DNA of 64,000 nucleotides from Raffaelea ambrosiae (taxonomy: Eukaryota > Ascomycota > Sordariomycetes > Ophiostomatales > Ophiostomataceae), in contig PCDI01000005.1 in NCBI GenBank assembly GCA_002778195.1, forward strand, positions 1,803,690-1,867,689. The letters run 5' to 3'. This document shows, one piece after another, positions 1-10,965 of the stretch. Numbering within the stretch: the first letter of the stretch is position 1; each line of letters starts with the position of its first letter. The notes under the pieces are model-generated. The model saw only the letters and a program-made list of their open reading frames with translations. It made no database searches and had not been told where the DNA came from. The position numbers and the translations under genes were made by a program.

Positions 1-3000
1 AAGTGGTTCAGAAAGGGCAGCGGAGCTTCCGTATGAGCCCCCGTTCACTCTAACTAGCAATGGGCGTGTCCCATTTCTGAACTCCACGAGCAAAAAGAAT
101 ATGTGTTGTTCCCCTCGCCGCTTCTGACAACTCCTATTCTTTTGTCTTTTTAACCTGTCCTCGCATGCTCGCTGTGATCGGCCCCACCGCTTCCACGGCT
201 TTGATAGACCCTATGTATTAAGAAGGCGAAAAGGGGGTTGCACATGGCAGGCCTCAAGCAGCTGCTGGGCACGACCCGCAGGCCCTCCAAACGACGCACC
301 AGGCCCCTCCACAGACTGTAGCCTTCAACACCACCGGGGCGACATGAGATTGGGCGGTGGCTGTTAAACACACTGGCGAGCATACACACGCACGCACTGT
401 CACGACTGGGCAGCTCATGATGAAGTTTGAGGACTGGGGAGAGAAGGTACTGAAGCCGGTGAACGCCAGGGTGGTCCTACATGTGCACCTGCATCTGCAT
501 TCGGCTGCCGATCAGGGGTTCTCGGGTCTGGTTCAAGGAGAAGTAAAAAAGACATACCGGCAGTGCCGCGGGAGTCAAGGCGATCGAAGGTCCGACACTT
601 GAAGAAGACACCCAAAGAGGCACTGAACTAAGTGCTCGAAATGGGCTTGAAGCCAGGGCAAGTGGAGTCTATGAAGCTCGTCGGCCACCAACAATGGATG
701 ACACAAGGCCAGCCTCCTATTCCCTTCGCCTGCTTTTTGCTTCCTTTTTTTTCTGTCCCTACTCGTAGTGCAGGAGGCGACGAGGAGTGGGGGGTGCTTC
801 TCGCAAGGGGTGGGTAAAAAAGAAAGAGCTGGCAAAACGACCAGGTAGACAAATGCCCACCGACGTTTGAGACTAAGAGTTCGGTGCAGAGTTTTTTTTT
901 ATCGGCCCCCCTTGGCTTATTGTGGTGCCCTGCATTTGCTCTTTTTGTTCTTCTTCGGGCTTTTTTTTCCTTTCTTTTTTTCTGGGTTGTGTTCTTGCTT
1001 TTTGATGTGGGTTGGTGGGTTCGAGTCAAACAAGAAAACGAGTTGGCGGAGCAGGTGAAAGGCGGCGGAATAGGGGGCGGGATAAGAGACGGCGCCGGCT
1101 CACGCGAGAGTCGCCCGAACAAATGTTGCCCGAACCAAAGTCGATCGAACGGGAAGTGGCCGGAGGAATGGCATTTCCCGATAGCGAGAGTTGCGTACCT
1201 TTGTTGGCTTGTTGATGGTGTTGACCATTGTTGGCCATTGTTGTGACCATTGTTGTTTATTATGATTGCTTTTGGCATGGAATTGGAAATGAGGCTGGCG
1301 GAAATTTGCATACCAGGCAAGCTGTATCTTACTGTATCCCGCCACCACAGGGAAAGAGACCAAACCTGAACAGAGACACAAAGAACAAAAACAAAAACAA
1401 ACAAGGCCGCCAAAACGGGGCCCGATTGGAGCAGTGCATCGAGATTGAGATGGCAAAAGCACCAAAACAAAGAAAGACAAAGACACCAAATCACCAAAAA
1501 GACGCGAATAAGAAGAGAAGTTAATGGCGCTAAAAAGGACTCACTGGAACACTGGAAGACACAGCACTCGTAGAGCAACGAGAAGCAGAACAAAATAAAG
1601 CAGAACAAGGAGGAGAGTGAAAGAAGAAAAACAACAACAAAACAACAGAAACAGAAACAGAGCGAAAGACCACCCCAAGGGACTAGACACAACTAGACGC
1701 CCCAAAACACAACTACGGCCAGAGCCATCAAGAAGACGGCCACACAGCACACTACTCGTACACATCGCAACAAAAGATGCCCGGCATTCCACACATGCCC
1801 AGCCTTCTACCGAGGCACCGGCAAGAGGACTAGGAGAGTCTGTTTGCCCGGGTGGCAGGCTAGACGAGAGAGAGAAGCCAGACGAGTGGCGAGGCGGGTG
1901 GTTCAAGGGCTTGATGGATTCTATGGCGCTTCTATGGTCCTTCCCTAATGGGACTGCCGATCCACGTTGCAAGCAGGGAGCCCCTCTTTGGGAACCTTTC
2001 GTAACTACTCGTGCAAGATACCTTTGTCTCGGGATCCGAGGCAGGGACTGCCTTTCCAGGAGTGCCGATCTGCCACTCGTGGGCAGGGTTGGGTGGATGT
2101 GGACTGTTACGATCAACCCCTGTGCAGGGAGACCAAGAAAGAAAGGGGCAGCTTCACACCGGCAGCAGTGAGCAGGTCAGCGATCACGCCCGGCTGCATT
2201 AGAGGCAGTGTGTCCTGCAGTGGACTACGAGTAAGATACATGGAGTAACTAGTATCGCCGGCGGAGCCCACCCGGGACTGCCAGCATTCGCAAAGTGGCC
2301 TGACCGGCGCTGCAGTAAGCTTGTTGGTTCGCCAGTCCGTCACGGAGACGAATGGGGAAGGTATGGGGAGCGGAGCGGCGTGCTTTCGTAAACGCAAGCG
2401 AGGCAGGCCCGGACATGTGGCGGACGAATCAGAGCAAAGGTAGAGTAAGTAAAGCTGTGGGCACAGTTCACCGTAAGTGAGATACGCGCACGGAAAAGAG
2501 AGAACAATATGCACGGCGGGGGACGGTTTCTTCTCGGCAAGATACTCGGATGGCCATATCAGCGCCCGATTGTGTGGGTGTTTGGGAGTGTTTGTGAGAG
2601 AGAAAGAATGTGTGATATACCGGTCTTCAGAGGCATTTCGGAGCAATTTTGTGGATTATCGGTGTCACATTCTGGCCTTGTGTGGCCGCTGCGCCCTCCC
2701 TTGCGTGGTCTCCCTTCTCCCTAATGGCGTGTGCCCTGCGTACCAATCGGTTATTTTCACGAGAATCAGAAGCCAATCCATCCATCCCGCCGGCGGTCCG
2801 ATCTCGATGTCACCTCGCGGCATGTCTCCCCTGCCAGGTCGCAAGATTTTTAGGGCCAGGGGGCAGCTACGAAGCTGGGAACCCCCTGTCCGGTGTCGCG
2901 TGTACATACGAGTAGTACATAGTAGTTGCGAGTAGCTTGCAACTGTCAGTGGTGGGCTTGCGGTTCCTGCAGGTGTTCCCTGATTTGCCTGGGGTTCAAG

Positions 3001-3586
3001 TTGCCTGGCTTGTCTGCGTTGCCTGCTTTTCTACAAAGTACGAGCATTTGCGGTGTACACCGTATTAGGTTACTTGGTAGGGACTGCACACAGGGGGGCC
3101 ACACTTTTCGTTGTGCCTGTGCTCTCCCAGCGCCCGCCTAGCGCGTTGCCGAACCCCACTTCTTCGACGCCCCGCATCTCTTTCTTTCTTTTTCTCTTCT
3201 TCTTTTTTTTTTGTTTTGTTTTCGCCTCTCTCTCTCCTGTCGAGCCTCTGGTCCAAGCTCCAGTCTCCTGTCTTGTCCCCACCTGTCTTTTCCTTTTCTC
3301 ACTCCCTGCCTGCTCCACAGGCCCGCCTGGTGGCCTTCCTCCCTCCTACTCGTACTATTGTTCTGTGCTAATCCACCGTTGCCTTCCGGCCGGTTCCCCC
3401 AGACCCTCTCGTCTGCTGGCCTGGCTCGTTGGTCTCCGTGCTGGTCTGGCTGTTGGATGCTGGTCCTTGCTAGCAGCAAAAATGTACGCTGCCCCTGGCC
3501 AGCCGTTGGCTGTCGTGGCCGCCAGGGGTCGCGCAACGGCGATGGCAGGTGCTGGCAGCACGAGAGCTCGGCCTGCCTGAGCAGTC

Positions 3587-3678
3587 CGTCTGGGCAGTCT
3601 GTCTGGGCAGTCTGCCCGAACAAGAGCCCGAACAAGAGCCCACACGTGCCCACACGTGCCCACACGTGCCCACACGAG
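3587..3678. repeat. Compound tandem repeat with three CACGTG boxes
   Basis: Three short repeat types follow each other: a unit containing GTCTGGGCAGTCT, then GCCCGAACAAGA twice, then GCCCACACGT four times, the last copy ending in GA. The last block places CACGTG palindromes at 3643, 3653 and 3663, exactly 10 bp apart. Confidence 0.85.
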
Positions 3679-4327
3679 CTCTGCTCGACCACACACAATG
3701 CGACCTGGCATGTCCAGCGACATGCCCAGCGACGTGTCCAATGGCAGCCCATGCAGCCAGTCCCTGGCGGGGCTGTCCCAGCCAGTCCAGTGGCGGTCTG
3801 TTGCCACCCCGCTGTGCCTGTGGTGCTCTGTGCGGTCTGGTGCCTGGGCTGTCAAAGCTGTCAAACCCGCAGCTGGCCGAGCTCGTCCTGGTTGTCTGTG
3901 TTTACTTTCTTTCTTCGTGCGTTCCTTCTGTGTTTACGCTCACTCAGACAGCCTCCTCCCACCGGCTCGATGATACTTGTCCTGTGGGCACACCGCCCGC
4001 CAGTGCCACCATTGCAGCGCCATTCCTTTTTGCCCATGCCAGCGCTGCAGCGTCCATTCCCGCGAGCTTTCGGCCCTGTTCGTCGTCTCTTGTTGCTTTC
4101 TTTTCTTGCCTCGGACCCACACACCCACCCACACATTCGCGTACCCCCCCTTTGCTCGCACCCCCTGGCTGCTGCCCTCCACAGGCGCGTCGACACAGAC
4201 CTTCCACCCTTCGCCTTGACTGCCAACCCCCAGTCCCCGTCCCAAGAATCACCCCCCGGTCGGTGGACCCCGGCAGAGCTACCAGCTAGATCGACCGGGA
4301 CGCGAAGATGATGCAAAGATTCTGCGG

Positions 4328-4407
4328 GCTGTCTCTGGGCTCTGTCTCTGGGCTCTGTCTCTGGGCTCTGTCTCTGGGCTCTGTCTCTGGGCGCTGTCTC
4401 TGGGCGC
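4328..4407. repeat. 15-bp tandem repeat
   Basis: About five copies of a 15-bp unit, GTCTCTGGGCTCT plus two bases, lie head to tail in the presumed leader of the gene at 5161. The last copies vary (GGCGCT instead of GGCTCT). Confidence 0.85.
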
Positions 4408-5160
4408 TCGCTGGCCAGGCCAGGCGGTTGTACCTCTCACCATGGCCAGTCTGGCTGGCTGTCTGTCTCCTCTACGTCACCCTCCAGGCAGGATGCTGAT
4501 GTTTTCTTCTTTTGCGCCTTCTGGGGCTTCCACGCCGCCCGTCTGATTCTTGCTCCTCTCTTGCTCCCCCCTCTCGTTCCTCCTTCCTATTCCTCCTGAT
4601 TCCCCCCCCCCCCCTTCTTCGTCTTCTTCTCTTTATCCCTTCATCCCCTTCCTCTCTCCCTCGCTTTTGGGCCCCCTCTTCTCCTCTCCACCAGAGACAG
4701 CCACCGCTGCTACGACACCTGCTGGCCAGCATTCCTGTGTCCTCTCTGTTTACGCCTGTCGCCGCTGGCTGCTGTTGATCCCACCTCCGATTACAAGCAG
4801 AGCTTGCATGCCGCCAGTGGGGACTGCTGACAGACAAAATTCCAGTCTGTCTGCCCGCCCAGCCCCCCTGAACATAAGACGGATACGGACCCTTGCACAA
4901 GAGCTGGACAGACCCCAATGGTCTCTGTTCTGTCATTGTTTATTTTTGTCTGCCAGTCCTGATCTATCTCCAGCATCGTGAAGGCACTGCCAAGAGGACC
5001 CAAGAGGGCATCCAAGAGGGCATCCAAGAGGGCACTTCAGCAGGGTGCTGTGAGAGAAGGACACGCCGTTCAGACGAGGACAACACCGATACTTCCAGAA
5101 GAGCAGACACCTCGGATCAATACCACGAGCTCGCTGCTCTCTCACAGTCGCTCGTCCAAC

Positions 5161-7353
5161 ATGAACTACAGCTACCACAGGATCAACTCGGCTGCCATGC
5201 CCCATACCCAGCCGACCAGAGGCTCCCCGGACTCGCCCAAACATCAGCAGCAGTCTGGCCAGCGCCGGTGCGACAATACGTTCAGCGGCACGTACTACGA
5301 GTACATCCAGAGCCACCAGAAGGCCAGGCCGCCCGAGCCATGCCATACTTCCTACCGCATTTCTAGCAGTGACAGGAACAACAGCAATGTCGACACCCGT
5401 CGTCATGACGCGACTTACACGCAGTCACGCTCCCGCGCCTACTCATCTTCCCACCAGGAGGAACGGTCTCCAATGCCGCCAGCTGGCCACATCCGCGGTG
5501 CAAGCCATACCGGCCATGTCGACCGCACAGCCCGTCCGGGACTCGCTCAGCCAGAGATTCTGCCGAGAACCATGTCTGTTCTGAGGCGGCCCGACAGTGG
5601 AAGCAGCATGAGCTCCTATGCGTCGGCCACCACGCCGCCGACGGACCGTTCGTCTTGGTCCACTGCTCCGACACCCGAGCCCATGTCACCAACCTCACCA
5701 TACAGCCATCTTCAGATCCAGACGCCACTGAGGAACCTTTCCAAGAGCGGTTCTATCCTACACTCCGGGGAGGTGTCGCCCGAGTCCACGTCTGTCCGCC
5801 CTGCGAGACCCGTCCGCACAATCTGCCGCTCGCTCTCGCGGCGCTTCCACAACACCCCTATTGAAGTGCCTGTGTCCGAGGAGGAGGAGAACCCGAAGGA
5901 GAGCTCGAAGGAGGACTCGAAGGAGGACTCGAAGGAGAACTCAGAGAAGCAAAGCCTCCACCTGCCCGGCTGGCATGAAGGGGGAACCGGCACAAATCAC
6001 ACACCTGCTCCCAATGCCCACCAGACCACCGAGGAGAAAGCGCTAGAAGCCCACAACCGGCACCGGCACAGACACGGCCGCCAGCAGAAAACGGTCACTT
6101 ACACGGCCTTCCCACAGCCCCCCAGGACACTACCCGCCTTGCCGCCGCTGCCTCTTGCTACGCAGGGTGTGCGTGCCTCGTCTGCGCCAACTGCCCCACG
6201 CAGGCTGAACAGAGAAGCAAGCCGCTCCCTGCCCCAGCTTCGCGCCTGCATTGGTCCTCCGCCTTCTGAGCCACTGCCACCGCTACCGTCCGTTCCCCAG
6301 ATCTCCCCCATGTTCCCACCTTCCCGCCCAGCCACTCCGATAACTACAACAACCCCGACAACCTCTGCTGTGGTTGGCGGCCCACCTTCCACCCTGACAC
6401 CGGAGATCTACTCGCCACCGGCTTCGACCCTGCCGCCACCTCCGCCGCCACCTCCAGCAGTCGATGCCGCCAATGCAGCTTCCGCTGATAAGGAAAAGAG
6501 CACGACTACATCACCACCCACGGCACTGTCATCCGGCTCTGAAGACAGCGGCTCTGCTCCCCACAGCGCTGCCGGGGAGAAGAAACAGCACCAGGCGCCG
6601 AGAAAGCCCGTCCAGACTGCGGAAGAGGAGTGGGACCAGGAGCTGCAGCGCCACAAGCAGCTGCTGAAGAATCTCCCGGCACAGTCCGAGCCCCCGCGTG
6701 AGCGGCTCAAGCTGTCTCGCTCCTACAAGTCATTGGGAAACTTGCGTGCTCGTGCACGTGGTCATACCACAGCAGCAGCCCGCGACGACATTGTTACTGC
6801 CTCCGGTATTGTACACACCTCTAGCAGCAAAGCTCACAAGCCCAAGATACACTGGACGTCAGTATCCAAAATACAGCGGGATGCGGCAGGCCGTCGAGAC
6901 GAGCCATCGCACCCGCTGCCAAAGGCAGAGGGGGGACCAGAGCCCATTGTGTCTGTGTTTGAAGACGACTCGGATGACGAGGGCGACACTGTCCGTCGCT
7001 TTGTCCGCAACATATTATCGTGCCGGTCCCGCAGCGACGTGGTCGCCACCACCCTGTCCTCGGAGAAACCGCCGGCATCTATCATCAAGGCAGAGGAGAC
7101 CAACCACAATAGCCGGAAGAAGAACTACAGCTCATCGTCATCATTTTCTCTAGCGACCACGGTCGGTGCCAGCACCGTCGCTTCATCTACCACGACCATT
7201 GCTCCCACAATCAGCGAGGCAAGCAGCACTACTGATAGCGACAACAGCCAGACAACCAGCCTGGCAGAGACTGGATCTTCGCGCTCGTCGGCTGAGCAGC
7301 CTCGACAGCGTGGGCCCTTGCTGACTCGCATGTTTGTCCGCCGCAGCCACTGA
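5161..7353 (+). CDS. Disordered Ser/Pro-rich protein, function unknown
   Basis: I do not recognise this 730-residue protein. It is a single uninterrupted exon. The frame stays open upstream to 4978, but the first ATG is at 5161, in a good context (A at -3), so that start was chosen. The protein is almost entirely low complexity: Ser/Thr/Pro-rich throughout, an acidic-basic block with repeated SKED units at about residues 240-265, a run of eight prolines at about residue 425, and a short acidic segment (DDSDDEGD) near residue 602. No signal peptide, membrane segment or enzymatic motif is visible. Such composition is common in fungal scaffold, signalling or cytoskeletal adaptor proteins, but that is only a guess. 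The upstream region is unusually long and repeat-rich. Confidence 0.75.
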   Translation: MNYSYHRINSAAMPHTQPTRGSPDSPKHQQQSGQRRCDNTFSGTYYEYIQSHQKARPPEPCHTSYRISSSDRNNSNVDTRRHDATYTQSRSRAYSSSHQEERSPMPPAGHIRGASHTGHVDRTARPGLAQPEILPRTMSVLRRPDSGSSMSSYASATTPPTDRSSWSTAPTPEPMSPTSPYSHLQIQTPLRNLSKSGSILHSGEVSPESTSVRPARPVRTICRSLSRRFHNTPIEVPVSEEEENPKESSKEDSKEDSKENSEKQSLHLPGWHEGGTGTNHTPAPNAHQTTEEKALEAHNRHRHRHGRQQKTVTYTAFPQPPRTLPALPPLPLATQGVRASSAPTAPRRLNREASRSLPQLRACIGPPPSEPLPPLPSVPQISPMFPPSRPATPITTTTPTTSAVVGGPPSTLTPEIYSPPASTLPPPPPPPPAVDAANAASADKEKSTTTSPPTALSSGSEDSGSAPHSAAGEKKQHQAPRKPVQTAEEEWDQELQRHKQLLKNLPAQSEPPRERLKLSRSYKSLGNLRARARGHTTAAARDDIVTASGIVHTSSSKAHKPKIHWTSVSKIQRDAAGRRDEPSHPLPKAEGGPEPIVSVFEDDSDDEGDTVRRFVRNILSCRSRSDVVATTLSSEKPPASIIKAEETNHNSRKKNYSSSSSFSLATTVGASTVASSTTTIAPTISEASSTTDSDNSQTTSLAETGSSRSSAEQPRQRGPLLTRMFVRRSH

Positions 7354-8708
7354 ACTACTATGTACAGCTATGGAGTTTTATCTGTAAAAGGGAGAGGATA
7401 TTTGTCGCGACAGTTTTTTTATTTTTTTTTTTATTTTGTGTTTTGCTATGTTTTGCATGAGGGATGAATCCATACAGGGTAGAACACGCAAAGGGGCGGA
7501 ATTGTTAACGAGGATAATGATTTATTCATGACTGTTTTTTTGAGACTGTTTTATTTCCACTGTGACACCTGTGACGCTCGGTGCATACACAGAGACTGGG
7601 GCATCCGGAGATTCGAATGCGTATAATACAGGATCTGCGCCCNNNNNNNNNNNNNNNNNNNNNNNNNCCCCCCTCCTGTCGTCTACCTTCCGCCCTGTGA
7701 AGGAGTTGTTGTCGCCAGGGCGAGCCGGCTAGCCCGAGACTGAGCACAAGGGACATAGAAAGGAAGAACGATTCTCACCATCCTGTCATTGCATTTTCCC
7801 CTCCTCGTCTGGCCTCTCCACGTATACTATATACGATGACAGAAGAGGAGAGAGTTTCAACCGGTGGGTCGTGGCCACAGGTATGCAAGGGGTTGAGGTT
7901 GAGAAATCAGCACCGCATAATACAGACACGCGATTCGCTACTGATGGTTTCATAATCCTGTCCTCCCTTTGGAGATAGGCACGATCATCGCCCATGCATG
8001 CTGACTTTACCCTCCTTGCATATTGTATCTTCCTAGTTGCTTTGGGGACAAGAAGAAGAAACGAATGGGGTTTTTTCTGTTCTTTCTTTCTTTCCTGGAT
8101 GTGAGACTTGCTGTGGCTGCGAGACTTTGTCTGTGCTGCAAGGGGGTAAAATGCTTTTCCCAAACCAATCTGACCCGCCACTATTGTCTCTGGACTTTGA
8201 GCTTCACAGCAACCAAATCCCAGCGTCATCCATCCCGGCTGAGGTCAAGACAAGATCTTCGCACGAAAAATCCCTTGGCATACAGTTTGAGCCGTGGTCT
8301 GGTCGGTAAATAAATTACCATGCACGAGCCGTACAATTCTGTTTACTGCTTGCTTGACTCTACAATTCTTGTCACGGTTCTGGCCACGAAAGCAAGGGTA
8401 AAGATTTCGAATGACAGTTCGGTGGATGCCAATTTTTCTTCTTGTTTCTCCTCCACAATGTACAGTCCCGTAGTATGTTCCCCTGTATAACCGCCATTCC
8501 CAGAAACCGCATCTACCTCGTCTCCTCCCGTCGTGGACCACAGGCTTGTTTGCATTCGTGATAACCATGTGTCGAAACTCTCCGTCCCCCTCGTATCAGA
8601 TCAGTGTCCGGAAAGGAGAGGTAAACGGCTGCGCGTGAGAGAACCAGCGAGATAGCGTCCGAAAGCCATCAAAACAGAACAAAACAAAAACGAAATGGTG
8701 TTCTGCAT
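7354..8708. other. Intergenic region with assembly gap
   Basis: This holds the 3' flank of the gene ending at 7353 and the 3' flank of RPS30. The only notable items are a T-rich stretch at about 7414-7440, a copy of the CTACTATGTA motif at 7355 and the gap at 7643. No gene is seen. Confidence 0.6.
7643..7667. other. Assembly gap (25 N)
   Basis: Twenty-five undetermined bases, flanked by CCC on the left and CCCCCC on the right, which suggests a poly-C tract that was not resolved. Confidence 0.98.
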
Positions 8709-9590
8709 CTATGAGCCCGGGTTGGGGTTCATCTGTAGCGGGTGGGGATGTATTAGCCAGCTGCTCCATTGTCCAAACTGCCAATATGTGACACTCTCGT
8801 CTTCTATCTTACCTTGCGCTTGCCGCCGGTCAGGGTGACGTTGACGAAACGTCTGGTGTAGGTCAACCGCTTCTTGGCACGGCCCTTGGCTGTTTCTCTG
8901 GTCAGTTTCTTGTCGAATGCCCATAGCACAGCGGACGCTTTTCAAAGGATTTGTTCCACTTACGCGTCTTCTTCTTCTCCTGCTTCTCAACTTTCTGCAG
9001 CGTGTGTTAGCATGCTAGTCACTTCAGAGTTGTTGGCCCATAGGGCTAGAAGCTGCGGAACGAGAAGACGAGAGTAAGCCAGAGACGTTCGATCGGCAAG
9101 GCTGGGCTCCCATGCCAGCATGTCTGCCTGCCTCGCTCTGGCACCGGCAATTTCCCCATGCTCTCAACACCCTATTGCCTGCAGGTACCACCAGCCAGAT
9201 CAGAATTGGTCTTTTGTTGCCTTCCCTCGATCTTCTCGTTCCCAATTGTTTGGCGTCGACAAAGGCGCTCGGTAGAGCGCTGCTTTGCGTTGCTCAGAGA
9301 GAGAGGCTTACGGGAGTCTGCGACCGGACTGTGAACAAGGGTGGAAAGGTCAGTCAGTATTCCATAAAAAGCATTTAAGAATATTCCGGATTTTTGATTC
9401 TGAAATCATCGAGATATCATGAGATCGTCGTCGTCGTCGGGGGAGTAGGCATACCTTTGCCGGCACGGGCGAGCTGGTGAAGGGAAAAGAGTCAGTGCAT
9501 CGTTCAGTGAGGTGCGTAAACAGGAAAGAAAAAAATGGTTCTTATCAAGTAGATCAGATTCAAACTTACAGAGCCGTGAACTTTACCCAT
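8709..9590 (-). CDS. 40S ribosomal protein S30 (eS30)
   Basis: This is a component of the small ribosomal subunit. The 62-residue protein starts MGKVHGSLARAGKV and ends MNPNPGS, matching eukaryotic eS30; the basic core RAKKRLTYTRRFVNVT is clear. It is the free, non-ubiquitin-fused form usual in fungi. Reading frame and family identity define six exons on the minus strand: 9570-9590, 9455-9473, 9312-9328, 8964-8994, 8813-8889 and 8709-8732, all with GT/AG borders, summing to 189 nt including the TAG stop. The second and third exons are only 19 and 17 nt. It is transcribed divergently from the WBP11-family gene, with 328 bp between start codons. No snoRNA could be recognised in the introns. Confidence 0.96.
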
Positions 9591-9751
9591 GATTGCGGTT
9601 TGGTCTTGACTTGCTGATAACCGAAGATGTGTGGTGTGGTGGTCGTAGTAGAAGGCGTTCAGAAAAATTTAATGATTTCCGCGAGGCCAGAAAACTCGGC
9701 AATAGTTTAGATGCAATTGTGTGCGCGCTAGCCCTGGCAGGCGGGGACCCC

Positions 9752-9774
9752 CACGTGATGATTAAGGTCACGTG
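9752..9774. promoter_or_regulatory. Paired CACGTG boxes in a divergent promoter
   Basis: CACGTG palindromes occur at 9752-9757 and 9769-9774, 17 bp apart, about midway between the RPS30 start at 9590 and the start at 9919. CACGTG is the core of Cbf1-type bHLH sites in fungi; binding here is inferred, not shown. Confidence 0.5.
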
Positions 9775-9918
9775 CATATCACTGAACGATAACGATAGGA
9801 CGAAATGTTTAACTCCGAAGCATTGGTTGGCGTGTGCTTTGTACTATTTCCAACTACTTACTAGTTATGTATGGGCTGCAGGGCATCTTTTACGACATCA
9901 AGCCCAGGAGTCGCAGCC

Positions 9919-10965
9919 ATGGCGAAGGAGAGGAATTTCAACCCCGTGCAGGCACAGCTGAAGGCCGACAAGGCCAAGACGATAAAGAAAGGTACGTATA
10001 AGTACGGTATCTTGCATACCCCTTTAGTTTTGGAAGAAACTAATACTGACGTATCTCGTTTGTCTATAGGAAAGGCGAGCGTCGCGGCAGCACGAAATGA
10101 GAGGCTGGCTAAGAAGAATCCTGAGCGGATTCGACAGCAGATAGAAGACCTGAAGGCAATCACGCAGGGCGGAGGAAAGCTCACGCGGCATGAGGAGCAG
10201 CTGCTAGAAGGCTTGGAGAAGGAGATCAAGGCAGTTACGAAAGCTCGGGAGGCGCTAGGAGACAAAGCACCAACTTTTGGCCGGGGCGGCGGTTCGTTTC
10301 ATGGTCGCGACAATCACGATGTCCTAGGAAAGCGGAGACGCGGCTACGACAATGCCAGCAGCGACGACGAGGATGTGCCCCAGGATGTACGACGAATCCC
10401 CATGCCGCGAGATACGCCACCTCCCATTCCCAAGGCAATCCTTGATGCTTGGTATTCCAAACGACGGGCACAGCGGGATGCCAATAGGGAGCCTCTGGGC
10501 GAGGGACGCGGGGGTGGACGAGGCGAAGGACGCGGCGACGACCGAAATGAAGACCGAGGCGATAGCCGGAGCGAGGCACCGAAGGGGTCAATACCAGCCA
10601 TGACGGGCACGGTCGCACCCAAACCGGTTGTTGCCAAGGCTGTCTACGAGGCCAAACCTGTTATTCGCGATCTCCAAAAGGAGGCTGTCACGGCGTTCAT
10701 GCCAACGGTGGTGCGGCGCAAGATCGAAAAGGCTCAGGGTGGCGGCGGGCTGCTTGAACCCGAAGAAGCAGACCGTCTAGAGAAAGAGGGTTACTTGAAG
10801 AGTTTTGGATCCAGCGGTGGAAACAGTGGTAGAGATGCCAACAGCAAGTCGGAAGAAGACAACACCAAGCCACCGCAGCCGCGTCCTTCAGCGGGCGAAC
10901 CGCCTGAGGCGCCATCAGGCTCACGACGTGTCACCGTGGAAGACGCGGATGACGATGAAGATTGA
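9919..10965 (+). CDS. WBP11-family pre-mRNA splicing protein
   Basis: The N-terminus, MAKERNFNPVQAQLKADKAK, matches the WW-domain-binding protein 11 (Wbp11) domain, whose members join the late spliceosome and bind PPxP-recognising proteins. The domain runs to about residue 75, with the typical KKNPERIRQQIEDLK helix. A Pro-rich stretch (residues near 145, DTPPPIP), a Gly/Arg/Asp-rich segment and a conserved LEPEEADRLEKEGYL segment follow, ending in an acidic tail. There is one intron, 9992-10069 (GTACGT...TATAG). It is 78 nt, free of stops and in phase, so an unspliced reading frame also exists; splicing joins KKG to KASVAA, which restores the family sequence. The mature protein is 322 residues. 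The ATG at 9919 was chosen because it begins the conserved domain. Confidence 0.87.
   Translation: MAKERNFNPVQAQLKADKAKTIKKGTYKYGILHTPLVLEETNTDVSRLSIGKASVAAARNERLAKKNPERIRQQIEDLKAITQGGGKLTRHEEQLLEGLEKEIKAVTKAREALGDKAPTFGRGGGSFHGRDNHDVLGKRRRGYDNASSDDEDVPQDVRRIPMPRDTPPPIPKAILDAWYSKRRAQRDANREPLGEGRGGGRGEGRGDDRNEDRGDSRSEAPKGSIPAMTGTVAPKPVVAKAVYEAKPVIRDLQKEAVTAFMPTVVRRKIEKAQGGGGLLEPEEADRLEKEGYLKSFGSSGGNSGRDANSKSEEDNTKPPQPRPSAGEPPEAPSGSRRVTVEDADDDED

Larger units (their letters stand above)
1..5160. other. Long intergenic region with CT tracts and tandem repeats
   Basis: No gene is supported in this 5.2-kb stretch. Open frames exist on both strands, the longest 354 codons on the minus strand at 628-1692, but they are low-complexity runs of Phe, Leu, Cys and Ser that are antisense to purine-rich DNA and match no family I know. 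Pyrimidine-rich tracts near 3175-3310 and 4540-4640 and several tandem repeats look like a long promoter or 5' leader for the gene at 5161. An unannotated non-coding RNA cannot be excluded. Confidence 0.6.

Noticed and set aside
628..1692. 354-codon minus-strand open frame
   Set aside because: Composition is runs of Phe, Leu, Cys and Ser from purine-rich DNA on the other strand; no ATG context, domain or intron structure supports it.
3138..4311. Long overlapping frames on both strands in the first intergenic region
   Set aside because: They owe their length to GC-rich, stop-poor repeat DNA and encode repeat translations.
9329..9454. Possible C/D snoRNA in RPS30 intron 2
   Set aside because: CTGA boxes and a weak GATGAT-like sequence exist, but no proper C box or closing stem could be found.
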